A stretch of DNA of 64,000 nt, taken from Drosophila miranda. Its lineage: Eukaryota > Arthropoda > Insecta > Diptera > Drosophilidae. The DNA lies in the NCBI RefSeq assembly GCF_003369915.1, contig NC_046674.1, forward strand, positions 15,686,001-15,750,000. The letters run 5' to 3'. Below, piece after piece: positions 10,993-21,004 of the stretch. The notes under the pieces were generated by a model. That model ran no database searches and was not told the DNA's origin. It was given only the letters and a program-made list of their open reading frames with translations. Within the stretch, counting starts at the first letter, position 1. The number at the start of each line of letters is the position of its first letter. Position numbers and translations under genes: made by a program.

Positions 10993-11976
10993 AGAATGAG
11001 AAATGATTAATGTTCTGTCAAAGAGTAGATTTTAAAAGGGAGATTAATATGGGAGTGTCTTAAAGTTGGATTCTGAATCATTTATATAAAATATACTCGT
11101 AAATATGGCCTCCAAATATGTTTATCTTTGAGGGCATTCAACTACTTGCGATGTTATCTCCAGACTGCCGCACGAACTAACCAGAACTCTGATAATTTTT
11201 TCAGGCTCCACCAAACCGCAGCTGCCTGAGGACGGGGTATTGCGAGTCTACTCGATGAGATTCTGTCCCTTCAGCCAACGGGTACACCTCATCCTCGACG
11301 CTAAGAATATTCCCCATCACAAAATCTACATCGATTTGATTGACAAGCCCGAATGGTACAAGGATTACAGTCCCCTAGGAAAGGTACCCGCCTTGCAGCT
11401 GACGGATGTAAAAGACCAGCCAACACTTGTGGAATCGATGATCATAGCCGAATTTCTCGATGAGCAGTTTCCCGAGTTGCGGCTCTTTCCCAGTGACCCG
11501 CTGCACAAGGCCCAGGAAAAGATTCTGATTGAACGCTTTGCTCCTGTGGTCAATGCCGTATATCCAGTGCTGACCTGCAATGCCAATGCTCCGAAAGATG
11601 CCCTCACGAACTTCGAGACTGCCCTGGATGCGTTCGAGCAAGAGCTGGCCAAGAGAGGGACGCCCTACTTTGCTGGACAGACAATTGGCATTGTGGATTA
11701 TATGATCTGGCCCTGGTTCGAGCGCTTTCCCAGTCTGAAGCTGACCACGGAACACAAGTATGAGCTGGATGCCAAGCGCTTTGGTCTCTTGGTAAGCTGT
11801 TCCGTTCCCCTTCAACTGAATGTGCTCTAATGCTCTCTTTACAGCTTAAGTGGCGTGATCTGGTAGCCCAGGATGAGGCTGTGCGGAAGACCGCTCTGGA
11901 TGCCCAATTGCACGCAGATTTCCAGGGTTCAAAACGTCTGGGCAAGCCCCAGTACGACATAGCTTTTAAGGCTTAA
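10019..11976 (+). CDS. GstO2: Omega-class glutathione S-transferase GstO2, distal terminal-exon isoform
   Basis: The same first exon (10019-10049) can splice to 11205-11791 and 11845-11976, giving 249 residues ending in AFKA. The active site is RFCPFSQR (Cys31), followed by KVPALQL, VESMIIAEFLDEQFP and GIVDYMIWPWFERFP. The final intron (11792-11844) sits before KWRDL, at the same place and phase as in GstO1 and sepia. Splicing from exon 1 to this copy skips the complete proximal copy, so one gene yields two omega GSTs that differ in every residue after the first ten or eleven. Exon 11205 begins with the same phase-1 G as the proximal exon, so either choice keeps frame. The stop lies 63 bases from the sepia stop on the other strand. 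Confidence 0.87.
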
Positions 11977-11997
11977 AGGCCCTCCGGCATCTGTGCT

Positions 11998-12003
11998 TTA
12001 TTC
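11998..12003 (-). terminator. sepia poly(A) signal (AATAAA on the minus strand)
   Basis: TTTATT on the plus strand reads AATAAA on the minus strand, 36 bases past the sepia stop. It places sepia 3' processing close to or inside the GstO2 3' UTR. Confidence 0.55.
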
Positions 12004-12039
12004 ATTCCGAGCAAAAAAAAAAAACAAACAAACAAAAAA

Positions 12040-12899
12040 TCATGCTTCCTTGACCAGCAGATTATAGTTGGGTCTGCCGGCGCTGCGAGTGCGCAGGAAC
12101 TCTGCTTGCACTTCCGCCTCCATGTAGAAGGCCATCACAGCCGAATCCCGCTTCATGCGTTCCACCCATTGCGACTGAATGGGAAAACCAAGATTACGGG
12201 TTAACTTCTGACATCGAGAGTCATCCAAAGAGCACTCACCAGCTGCGGGAAGCGCCGCTCATCAAAATTGTAGTCATCGCCTCGCTGCACCTTGAGCAAG
12301 TCCAGGCGCTCACACCACGGCCATATCATGTAGTCGAGAATACCCGTTTGTTCGCCACCAAAGAAGTCAGTGCAACGGCGGCTCAGCTCCTTCTCATAGG
12401 TATCCAAGCCACACCAGAAGGGCTCCAGGTCGCCGCCATCAGATGCCCTAAAGAAGGCGCCCAGGACCGAGCTGAAGCGCTCGATTAAGAGCCTCTCCTG
12501 GACCTTCTTCAGTGGATCTCGCGGATAAAGCGGCCGCAGTGGATACTGCTCGTCCAGGTACTCGCAGATGAGCAGCGATTCGGTCAGCACCGGTGGACCC
12601 GGTTCGCGCACCAGCTCCAGTGCTGGCACCTTGCCCTGCGGATTCTTGTCGAATAGCCAGTCTGGTTTCTCTGTGAGATTTATGTAAATGCTGTGGTAGG
12701 GTATCTGTTTGGCATCCAGCACTAGATGGACACGCTGGGCGAACGGACAGAAGCGCATGGAGTACAACCGCAGTATCCCATCCTCGGGCACATCCGGAAT
12801 GGGAGAGCCTACAAAAACGGATTCGATTCCTTTCAGGCTGACAGGCCCACGTGATGAGGAGCTGTACCCACCTTTAGCCAAGTGTCTGCCGTTGCTCAT
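12040..12899 (-). CDS. se: Sepia, omega-class GST / pyrimidodiazepine synthase
   Basis: Exons 12899-12872, 12808-12240 and 12174-12040 give 243 residues beginning MSNGRHLAKG and ending NYNLLVKEA. Landmarks: RFCPFAQR (catalytic Cys30), KVPALELV, LTESLLICEYLDEQYP and TGILDYMIWPWCERL. This is the closest match here to D. melanogaster sepia, the glutathione-dependent enzyme that makes pyrimidodiazepine (PDA), the precursor of the red drosopterin eye pigments; se mutants have brown eyes. The gene converges on GstO2. The first exon again codes nine residues plus one base. The start at SNGRH is chosen because the upstream in-frame Met would need an unspliced leader. Confidence 0.95.
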
Positions 12900-12968
12900 G
12901 ATGCGCGTGGTCTGATTTGCTCTGGTGCAGCGATGCAAGTAATGCAAATCATCAACCGAGTCGACTAA

Positions 12969-12974
12969 TATATA
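12969..12974 (-). promoter_or_regulatory. Probable sepia TATA box
   Basis: TATATA on the minus strand (within CTTTATATATT) lies 70 bases before the sepia ATG. That places a transcription start near 12940 with a leader of about 45 bases. The motif is symmetric, so its direction is assigned from the gene. Confidence 0.5.
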
Positions 12975-13115
12975 AAGAGCAGCAGAGGCCCGCCCTTGGC
13001 TGGGCGGCTTCCATTACGCGGCCCGGCTGAACTTGGCGGCTGCGTCAACCTTTGCGGCTGACACACATAGCCGTGTTGATGGACACACAGTGGAACGCTT
13101 CTGTTATTGAAAAAC

Positions 13116-13121
13116 TTTATT
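13116..13121 (-). terminator. GstO3 poly(A) signal
   Basis: AATAAA on the minus strand, about 50 bases after the GstO3 stop at 13172. Confidence 0.55.
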
Positions 13122-13171
13122 CATCTCTCGGAATCAGAAAGTAAGAACTATAGAATCGAGTATCTCGAGAT

Positions 13172-14725
13172 CTAGGCCAGCAGATCGTAGTTGGTGTTGC
13201 CCGACTTGCGGCCTCTCCAGAACTCGATGTGCTGCTCGGGCGTAGCATAGAAGGACTTTACCACATCATCCGCCTTGAGCAGATCAATCAGATTGGCAAT
13301 CCTGGGAAAGCGTTTTGCATCGAAGTTGTAGCTGTCCTCGAGTATGAACCCAATTACAGCCAGACGCTCCAGCCAGGGCCAAATCATGTAGTCCACAAAG
13401 CCAGGCCTGTCGCCGCCGAAAAAGGGTGTGCCCCGCTTGACCAGCTCTTTCTCGAAGATCTCCAGGGCAAGCCAGTAGTCATCGAGGCCAGTGCTGTGCA
13501 ACAAGATCTTCATGAATGCATTGGTGATGGCACTGAAGCGCTCCAGCAGGATCTTATCCTCGGCCCGCTTCAGCGGGTCCTTGGGCAGAAGAGGATTCTG
13601 CGGATACTTCTCATCCAGATACTCGGCAATGATCAGCGACTCGATGAGCGAGGGCTCTCCCTTCTCCCCCGGCAGTTGGAGTGCAGGCACCTTCAGCAGC
13701 GGGCTCACCTCCACCAGCCATTCGGGCTTCTCGGTGAGATTGATATAGACGGTATGGTAGGGCACCTTCTTGGCATTCAGCACAAAATGTGCGCGCTGTG
13801 CATACGGGCAGAAGCGCATCGAAAACAAACGCAGTTTTCCATCGTCGGGCAGAACGGGTTTTGATGAACCTAAAAATGCGCAGTCATTAAACCAACAAGT
13901 CGATTATAATATCATAAAAATATGTATGCAAATTGCAAGTCACATAGCTGATACGGCCATGAATGAGATACCAGTATGACAAACATTTTGTTTACCTATC
14001 TTATCTTTGACGATATACTATTCGGTGATAATTTGTATACTAAATACGAATTAAGTATCCTACCATATCAATAGTGCAATTATTGGCACGTAAGGGGGGA
14101 ATGATTAGAAGAATATTCTTTGGCTAATATTTTATTGATTCAGGTCTGTCCCTCTCTGTCCATTTAAAGCGTTTCTCATGCATTCTCAAGCTATGGAATT
14201 TATCAAAGCCAAATCATTTCTGTATACCCTGAGTACTGGGTAATTCGTAGCATTTAGAAGCATTTGCGTGAACATGAACTACATTCAGTATATGTAGTAT
14301 CTAGATCGAGATCTCCAAGAAAAAATGTCATTGCCTACCACATTTATATTAATTCCACATAAAACTGGTTTGCTTTGGTTTTAAAATTATCTACCCTGAA
14401 GCGTAGGACTGGAGTAAAGGCTGGGCTGTACTCTTTACACATTATCGGATACGGTATACATATGTAATATTGTTTTTACTTGTTTTTCTACAGCTTTAAG
14501 AGTATACGGACTGAGCTAGCTACATAGCTAAAAACAAAATGCCACCTCATTGACTAATTTCTCTTAATCAGTGATTGAGCAGTCTCGCCGCCCGCTCGTG
14601 AGGAAGAGCAATTAGTGGAAGGCTGTAAAATTGTTTTGTTTTTATTTTATGGTGAAATAGCACCATAATTCTCTTCTGCTCCTCCCTCCTCTCTTACCTT
14701 TGCCGAGGTGTTTTCCAGAACTCAT
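13172..14725 (-). CDS. GstO3: Omega-class glutathione S-transferase GstO3
   Basis: Micro-exon 1 (14725-14698, MSSGKHLGK plus one base) is separated by an 828-base intron from 13869-13172, giving 241 residues that end NTNYDLLA. Landmarks: RFCPYAQR (Cys30), VSPLLKVPALQL, LIESLIIAEYLDEKYP and GFVDYMIWPWLERL. The intron found before the WRDL-like segment in GstO1, sepia and the distal GstO2 copy is absent here. The unusually long first intron is AT-rich and includes short remnants that resemble dispersed repeats (about 14220-14520). Family knowledge: omega GST with thiol transferase activity; it shares the PLLKVPALQL and YATPEQH landmarks I remember from D. melanogaster GstO3. Confidence 0.93.
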
Positions 14726-14844
14726 TATGGCTTTGTTTTGAAGAGAAAATTAGAGAAAAATTCACTTGGTATTTGATCTTGATGTTGAAGGCAACCGGCT
14801 TGGCTTTTTTTAAACAACTAAAGTTTCTCTTTGCGTGCGCTCTG

Positions 14845-14852
14845 TATTTATA
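14845..14852 (-). promoter_or_regulatory. GstO3 TATA box (TATAAATA)
   Basis: TATAAATA on the minus strand lies 120 bases upstream of the GstO3 ATG, a strong match to the arthropod TATA consensus. The start of transcription would be near 14815. Confidence 0.6.
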
Positions 14853-14859
14853 AAGCTTT

Positions 14860-16698
14860 GCGGCCCCATACGGGCCATTGGGGCATACGATACGATGAGT
14901 GAGCTTTCCTGAGCATGACACGACTCTTACGAATTTCATTACCCGAAGTTCTGGCTCTTTCGATAGCGCCTTCACACGCATACCACACTCGGAGTAGAAC
15001 CGATTTAACATTGTCCTCGTTTATTATTTTGCGATTAAAACGCTACATTTTGCTTCGTTCACATACTGTCTGTCAATACATATCATATCATTTCACATCA
15101 ATGTTCGTACATCTACTTATTTGATTAATAATCACGCCCGGCTTTTGCAATATACATATACTATATATTCATGTATGTTTGTATATATATTATATCTTTA
15201 CAGTTTTACATGGATTGGATTGGGGGGAGAGTTTTGTTTTGGTTAAGTGAACTTCCAACTACTACTAAACAGACACGACACACATTTAGAGACATTTCGT
15301 TTAGTTGTATCCTGTTTTAAAATTGGAACGGAACTTAACCTATTTACACAAATTCACAAAAATTCCTGCCTGAAGTCATATAAAAAATATACAAAAAATA
15401 CATACATATTGTATATATGTACATACATATGTACATATATTTAAAAAAAATTTCGCCTGCTGGTGACTCAGCGCTGCATAAAAAAATAGTACTGTAGTTC
15501 AATCAGTTATCAGTGTTTACGAAAAAAGTCGCGATACAAAAAGTAATACGAATAAATTAAAGAATAATATGATTTATTCGGTTCGGTTCGGTTTGCCCGA
15601 AGCCTGATTTGATAGCCCTTGCATCAATTATTTATATTGCTCAGATTAATTGGACCTAAAGTGTAAAAACGGAGTAAAAAATTGTGAGATGGGGATATAA
15701 TCCAAAGGAATGATATCATCTTTCGGTTGACGTATATTATATATTTTCATTTACACTTAACAGACAGACAAAGGACTTTTCTGATAATAATTGAATCACT
15801 TTTGAGGGCTTACAAATTGATCTGCTTTTAAAAAACATTTAAGTTTAAATTTAAATTTAAAAATTGTTCGATTATTGAATCGTTTTTCTTGTCGACTGCG
15901 CGTTGTTCTTATCGTAATTACATACTTGGTTGTTTTAGTTATTTTGTTTTTTTTTTTTGTTACTGGGGGAATAAGTTGCTTAAACTAAGTACACAAATAC
16001 ATACAATACATGCTAAAAAAAAGTTCTACACATTTGAATTACATTTTTATATTAATTTCGTTTGCAATTGTTTTGATGTTTTTGTTTTGCATCGTTGCCT
16101 GACGATTCCGATTTCTAAGTTTCGTTAATAGTTTCGTTATTTTATTTTTTTGTTGGTTTTGTATTTTGTTTGTTGCTCTATAAAATATGCAAACATGTTG
16201 CATTTTGATCACGGTTCTTGCTGTTTCATTATATATATCCTTTTTGATTACTGGAACGACTTGAATTTATCGAACAAAATGGTTTTTTCATGAAGGATTA
16301 TGAAGGATGCTGCCCTCTATTGTATTGAAGATGGCATTGGTGGGGCAGCTTAGCCATGCGATGAGGTGGCAGCTACTGAGAGGCCAGTAGGTGAGACCGA
16401 AGCAGGAGTTGCCGCCGCCACAAAATTGTTCCTTTTGTTCAGAATCAGAGACTGGGATTGGGTCTGAGATTGAGATTGGGGGCACTGCAATAGCGTCGAT
16501 CGAGTGGAGCTGGAATGGAACTTTGGCTGCATTTGGCTGGTGGACACTGTGGAAGAGCTGCTACCACCGATGCTGCTGCTAATGCTGTTGGTGGTGCCAC
16601 TGGTGGTGTTGTTAGTGGTGACCTGCAACTGTTGCTGCTGGTGCTGGCTGCAAGTGAACAGAGTTCATCATTGGCTCGGGGATTTGGGGGTAGGGCAT
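14860..16698. other. Spacer between GstO3 promoter and the BTB gene
   Basis: AT-rich sequence with no coding potential. It contains CATA/GTATA microsatellite runs (about 15150-15190 and 15395-15440), a Maf-type site at 15464, TTTAAA repeats (about 15835-15865) and T-rich tracts. The part nearest 16698, with TTG/CTG-rich blocks around 16560-16660, is likely the 3' UTR of the minus-strand BTB gene. Confidence 0.55.
15464..15472 (+). promoter_or_regulatory. Antioxidant-response / Maf recognition-type element TGACTCAGC
   Basis: The site TGGTGACTCAGCG matches 11 of 13 positions of the Maf recognition element and fully matches the antioxidant response core TGACnnnGC. In Drosophila that core is bound by CncC with Maf-S and controls detoxification genes. 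It lies about 650 bases upstream of the predicted GstO3 transcription start. Function is inferred. Confidence 0.45.
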
Positions 16699-18847
16699 TT
16701 AGGACACACACCCCTTCTGCTCGCCATCCTTCTTGCTGTTGAACATGGCCAGCTCGATCTCCGTGTGCTGGCTGTTCATATGACGCACCCACTCCGCAGG
16801 CGTCTCAAAGGATCTGCAGGGCAAGACAAATGCAAAACAATACAATTAGTTTATCTTTATTTCAGTAACTGTATTTCGCTTACGTCGAGCACAAATCACA
16901 TAGCAGGGTGACATGATCATGATCCATATTATTCTCCTGTTGCTGCAAAAGGAAAAGGAAATGGTTAGGCACCACATTCCACAGGGACCGATCACGAGAC
17001 TCCTACGATACTCACCGAGACTCTGCGTCGCTTCTTTGGCACATAGGTTTTGAGGGCTCGCATCGCGAGATTGGTGTTGCTGGAAGTGGTCGACGCACTG
17101 CCGCTGGCACTGGCCGCCATCAGGTTAGTGCCTGATCCCGGCTCGTTGGCGTGTGTGCCCAGGTGACGGACCAGGGTCTTGGTATCCTCAAAAGACTTCT
17201 GGCATATCTCGCACACGAGCAGCTGCTTGAAGTTGTTGTAGTCGCGCAGAGTGTGCTCCTCGGACTCCTCGTGGGGCGTGGCCCGGTCGCGGTTCACCTC
17301 TAGCTTGACGGCGCTCATCTTAAAGTCCAGCGGCTGCTTGGGCGACAGGTGCCCATCCTCGTGGTTGTTGTTGCTGGCATTGGCCGTTGTTGGTGGGTTG
17401 TTGGTCCAGTCGCTGGGCTCCTGTTTGATGCTGAGAAAGCTGTGCGGTTGTGGCGGTGGCGGTGGCGGTGGTGTGGCAAAGTGCAGCGGTGCCTCATAGT
17501 ACTCGTGAGCTGTTGGAGTATCAATGGAGGAGCACAATCGAATTATTTGTATACCTAAGACGGCCCAACCCATCTTTCCCACTCACCTCGATCGCAGGCA
17601 CTCTCACGACGCAGCCGACGCTCGTACACCAGACCCACATCCTCCCGCTCACAGAGCGCCTGCTCCTCGTACTCCGGCCGACGCAGCGTGGTATCCGTCG
17701 GCTCGGAGGCGGTCCCCACGGCCAGGGGACAGCTGCTGCAGCCCACCTCTGTGCATATGGACATGGCTGGCGGTGGCGGAACTCCTCCGGCTACTGCTAC
17801 TGTTACTGCTACTGCTCCGGCGGTCGTCGATGAAGGCGGCGGCTGTGGCTCCACCTGACTGGTAGCGGCTGCATAGCAGCACTTATCCTCGGGATCGATA
17901 GCCACCTCCTTGTTTACGGATATGCCCAGCTTGCTGCTGCTGGCCACGCTCAGCAGACCCGTGTGTGCGGCCATTTTCGGGGACTTGACAATCACAGGAC
18001 TGTCCTTTGGCATGACGGAAGCGCCGAGGCCACGGAATTGCTGCTGATGGTGATGATGATGATTGTGCTGGTTCTGTTGCTGTTGCTGTTGCTGGTGCTG
18101 GTGCTGATGCGATGGTGGATGGTGTTGCGGCTGTGGCTGGTGATGGTGATGCTCCAAGGTATATCTGCCGGAGCCACTGTTGCTGCTGCTGCTCGGCTTG
18201 CTGCTGTAGATGTCGCCAGGAAGCTGTGTGGACATAGGCGGTGGCGGTGGCGGTGGAAGCGTTGAACGCGATCCATTCGACACATACATGGCGCTCGCCG
18301 ACGAATCCCGCTGATGCAGATGTCCGCCGTGCGGATGGTGGTGCGAGGACGTGACAGTGGTGCTGCTGTTGTTGGAAGCGCTGGAGCGGCAGAGGCCACG
18401 GATCTTGAGAATCTCGCCGCCCCGCAGCACCTCGTTGAGAATGTCATTGGAGACGGTAGCCTCCCCGCTGTACATGTACTGCACCAGGATTTGTATGGCC
18501 CGGTGGCTCAGATCGGGCGGAAGCACAACGTATATGACGCCGTTGGGCGAGGCAATCGGCGCCGTCTCGAACATGGTGGCAAAGAACTGGCTGCAGGAGC
18601 TGAGAATGAACTTGTGCGCCGAGATGCCCACCGTGGGTATGTCCGAGTTGATGCTGCTGCTGGTGTATGAGCTGTACAGCACAACATCGGCAAACTTTTC
18701 ATTCCTGCATGAAAAGCAATGAGTATTAATTAATGCAGAAGCGAACAGTGCAAATATTCGATTTACTCACTTGTAGAGCGTGGCAATTGAGGTGTTCAAA
18801 TAGGACAGATGCGAGTCCCACTTCAGATGATAGTTTTCGGCGGCCAT
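16699..18847 (-). CDS. CG6765: BTB/POZ transcription factor with two C2H2 zinc fingers (CG6765-like)
   Basis: Exons 18847-18771, 18704-17587, 17509-17016, 16942-16884 and 16813-16699 close in phase to give 620 residues. Residues 1 to about 115 form a BTB domain of the insect tramtrack/bric-a-brac group: YHLKWDSHLSYL at the start, FADVVLYS, then ISAHKFILSSCSQFF and VQYMYSGEATV. A long low-complexity middle follows, with His/Gln and Ser/Pro runs. Two C2H2 fingers are split over exons 3-5: CEICQKSFEDTKTLVRHLGTH near residue 496 and CDLCSTSF...WVRHMNSQH near 580. KKRRR before the second finger may be a nuclear signal. It is likely a nuclear DNA-binding regulator that dimerises through BTB. The symbol is by analogy with the 66D gene; the family call is firm. 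It starts 292 bases from a divergent MADF gene. Confidence 0.88.
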
Positions 18848-19139
18848 CTCGCGGCCGGAAGCGCCTCGCACGCACAACTGCTGCTGCTGCTGCTGCTGCA
18901 CATTGAAAACGACAATCAATATGAGAAATCAATAAATTGCGGGAGACTGGGGCAAAAAAGTTTTCAAACATATTTTTCACCTCACCAAATGTAACAGCCC
19001 TGTCTTACACTCTACATTTAGTTATCGAGTGAACTATCGGGATTCCTATTATGTTTATTGTCATCGCTGACCGTTTTGCTTACTTATAAGTTACAAAATA
19101 CAAAACAAATGAAAAATTTGTTTATTTATTATATCTGAG
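18848..19139. promoter_or_regulatory. Bidirectional promoter interval between BTB and MADF genes
   Basis: Only 292 bases separate the two divergent start codons. The interval includes a CAG run just upstream of the BTB ATG, in its 5' leader (about 18880-18900), and TATCGAG/ACTATCGG motifs around 19023-19040. No TATA box is evident, suggesting a dispersed housekeeping-type promoter. Confidence 0.5.
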
Positions 19140-19804
19140 ATGAGCGACTTTGACTCGCGTTTAATTCGCTTAGTAGGGGGCAACCCCCAGCTTTTGAAGC
19201 GGAAGGCTCGCACAGCCCCGTATTCCTTAAGGAAGAATGCCGAGGAGGAGATCTGGGGCGCCATTGCGACCTCCCTGCAAGCCGATGGTAATTAGCTGAA
19301 TGCTATACTGACCTGCCCTGCTCGGCGTATTTAAATCCATACAATTTCCGTTCCCCTGTAGTTAAAACATGCACCAGCCGTTGGGAGCACCTTAAATCGA
19401 AACTGCAACAGGAATTGGCCAAGGAAGGCGAGGGTGTCGCCTCCACTTGGAACCTGATGCCCACTATGCGGGACTTCAAGCCGGGGAGGATGTGTGGTAT
19501 AAGTCCTCAGCCATCGGACCCTCTTATTGAGGAGGTACACGACGAAGAGAACAATTTGCAAGAGGCAATGGATTGCTCAGTAGCAGATGCGACTAAGACG
19601 TTGGCAAGTGGTAGTGCCCAAATTCCCTCTTCCACACTCCTACCTGATTTTACCGCAGACGCTACCATGAGGCGCGTCGGTACCATGCTGGAGGGATTTG
19701 GCGAGGAGAATTGCGCTAAGGCGGCAAAAAGAATCATTGAATACTTATGTCATTGCACTCTGCATATTTTGAAATCCAAACCAATCGACGATTTGGTTAT
19801 TTAG
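19140..19804 (+). CDS. MADF-domain protein, putative DNA-binding
   Basis: Two exons, 19140-19287 and 19362-19804, give 196 residues. The start MSDFDSRLIRLVGGNPQLL and the later CTSRWEHLKSKLQQEL with W-x5-MRDF show a MADF (Adf-1-type, Myb/SANT-like) domain over residues 5-100. The domain is split by the intron, and the conserved Trp residues (EEEIWGAI, SRWEHL) are retained. The C-terminal segment (RRVGTMLEGFGEENCAKAAKRIIEYL) could be a weak BESS-like interaction helix. I do not assign a specific symbol. Family role: sequence-specific transcription factors or chromatin proteins. It is divergent from the BTB gene across a 292-base shared promoter. No nearby AATAAA is evident downstream. Confidence 0.8.
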
Positions 19805-21004
19805 AACACAAAAATCGAACTCAAACGACTAAAACACTTACTATGACGCAGTTTGTGCAGCTGGTCAGAGAATGCGCGCGCAAGCAATAACATGTCCAAT
19901 ATCCCCGATGTTTGGATCAGTCTGCGGGAGGGGGCTTGCGCGCGACGACTCCAAAACAAGCATTTTTAGTTTATTAATTTGATGACTCCGCGAGGCTGAC
20001 AGACCATGCAATATTAGCGAAAACAAAAACCAAAACGAACAAGGCGCGTCGTCGTCGTCGTCGTCGTCGTAGTCCTCGTGCACCCTTAACTTCTCTGCGT
20101 GCTCGTGCTCTCACCTTTCCCCCTACCCGACGCACCTCCCACAAGGCCCACTACTACATGGAACTACTCCTATAGCCAGGCCCCGACGCCGTCGCCGCCG
20201 CCGCCGCCGCCATCCCTTCCCACACATTCGGTTTTGACACCAAATTATCGATTGATTTCAGTACAAGCACAAACAAAAATCGATAAGCTGCCAGTCAAAA
20301 TCCACTATTGTACAGTTAAATATAATGTTAATTCACAATTCTTCGGCATTCGTTGTGTTCATTCATTGTGTTGTTTAGCTTTACTTTTAGTTTAAATGTT
20401 GAACTAAACGCTACTTTTAAAAATCGCGCCCAAAATGTTCTTGTAATATTTAAACGAAAAAAAAATTCACCTTAGCTTTGCTTTTATTTGTTTTTATTTG
20501 CGATGCACTTGTAACGGTTAAATTGGGTTTTTTCAAAAGTTGATTTAAGGTAGTTGTATATTATTCTGCATTGAAATGATTTTGTTTAAACTACACACAG
20601 AGACGTGCGACGGTTGGACAGGGGTAAACTGCGCCGCGTCCAAAGCTTTCGCTTTGCCAGCTTACGAATAAATGCAGCAACGAATAAAATGTCCTGGTCC
20701 TGCTTGGGCAGGACATATTGAATAGACGGTAAGGCCCAAACCTACATGGGAATGAGAGAAAGAGGGTGGGTTCTCGGCCGCACAAAGAGCGGGCCTTATC
20801 TTATACTGAGTATACCTTGTGCCTGGACGCCAGAGAGCACCCAGCACCGGGAGAGAGAGCGGAAACGAACTTACACCCCTCTCACGTGCGCATTGTTATT
20901 GTTGTGGTTGGTTCTAAGTTACATACAAATGTAACGGGAGCATCGGACAGCGCGCGTAAAATTGATTTCCCTGAGTATATTGATTTCATTTCTGCTGCGG
21001 TACG
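19805..21004. other. Spacer between the convergent MADF and Pus7 genes
   Basis: No coding exon is supported. It holds a (GTC)n run at about 20047-20071, a (CCG)n run at about 20190-20212, AT-rich stretches and the presumed 3' UTRs of both genes. CTGAGTATACC at about 20807 resembles the tail of dispersed repeats seen elsewhere in the window. Confidence 0.5.

Noticed and set aside
20099..20395. Pro-rich open frame
   Set aside because: Built on a (CCG)n run and AT-rich sequence, with no further exon; not supported.
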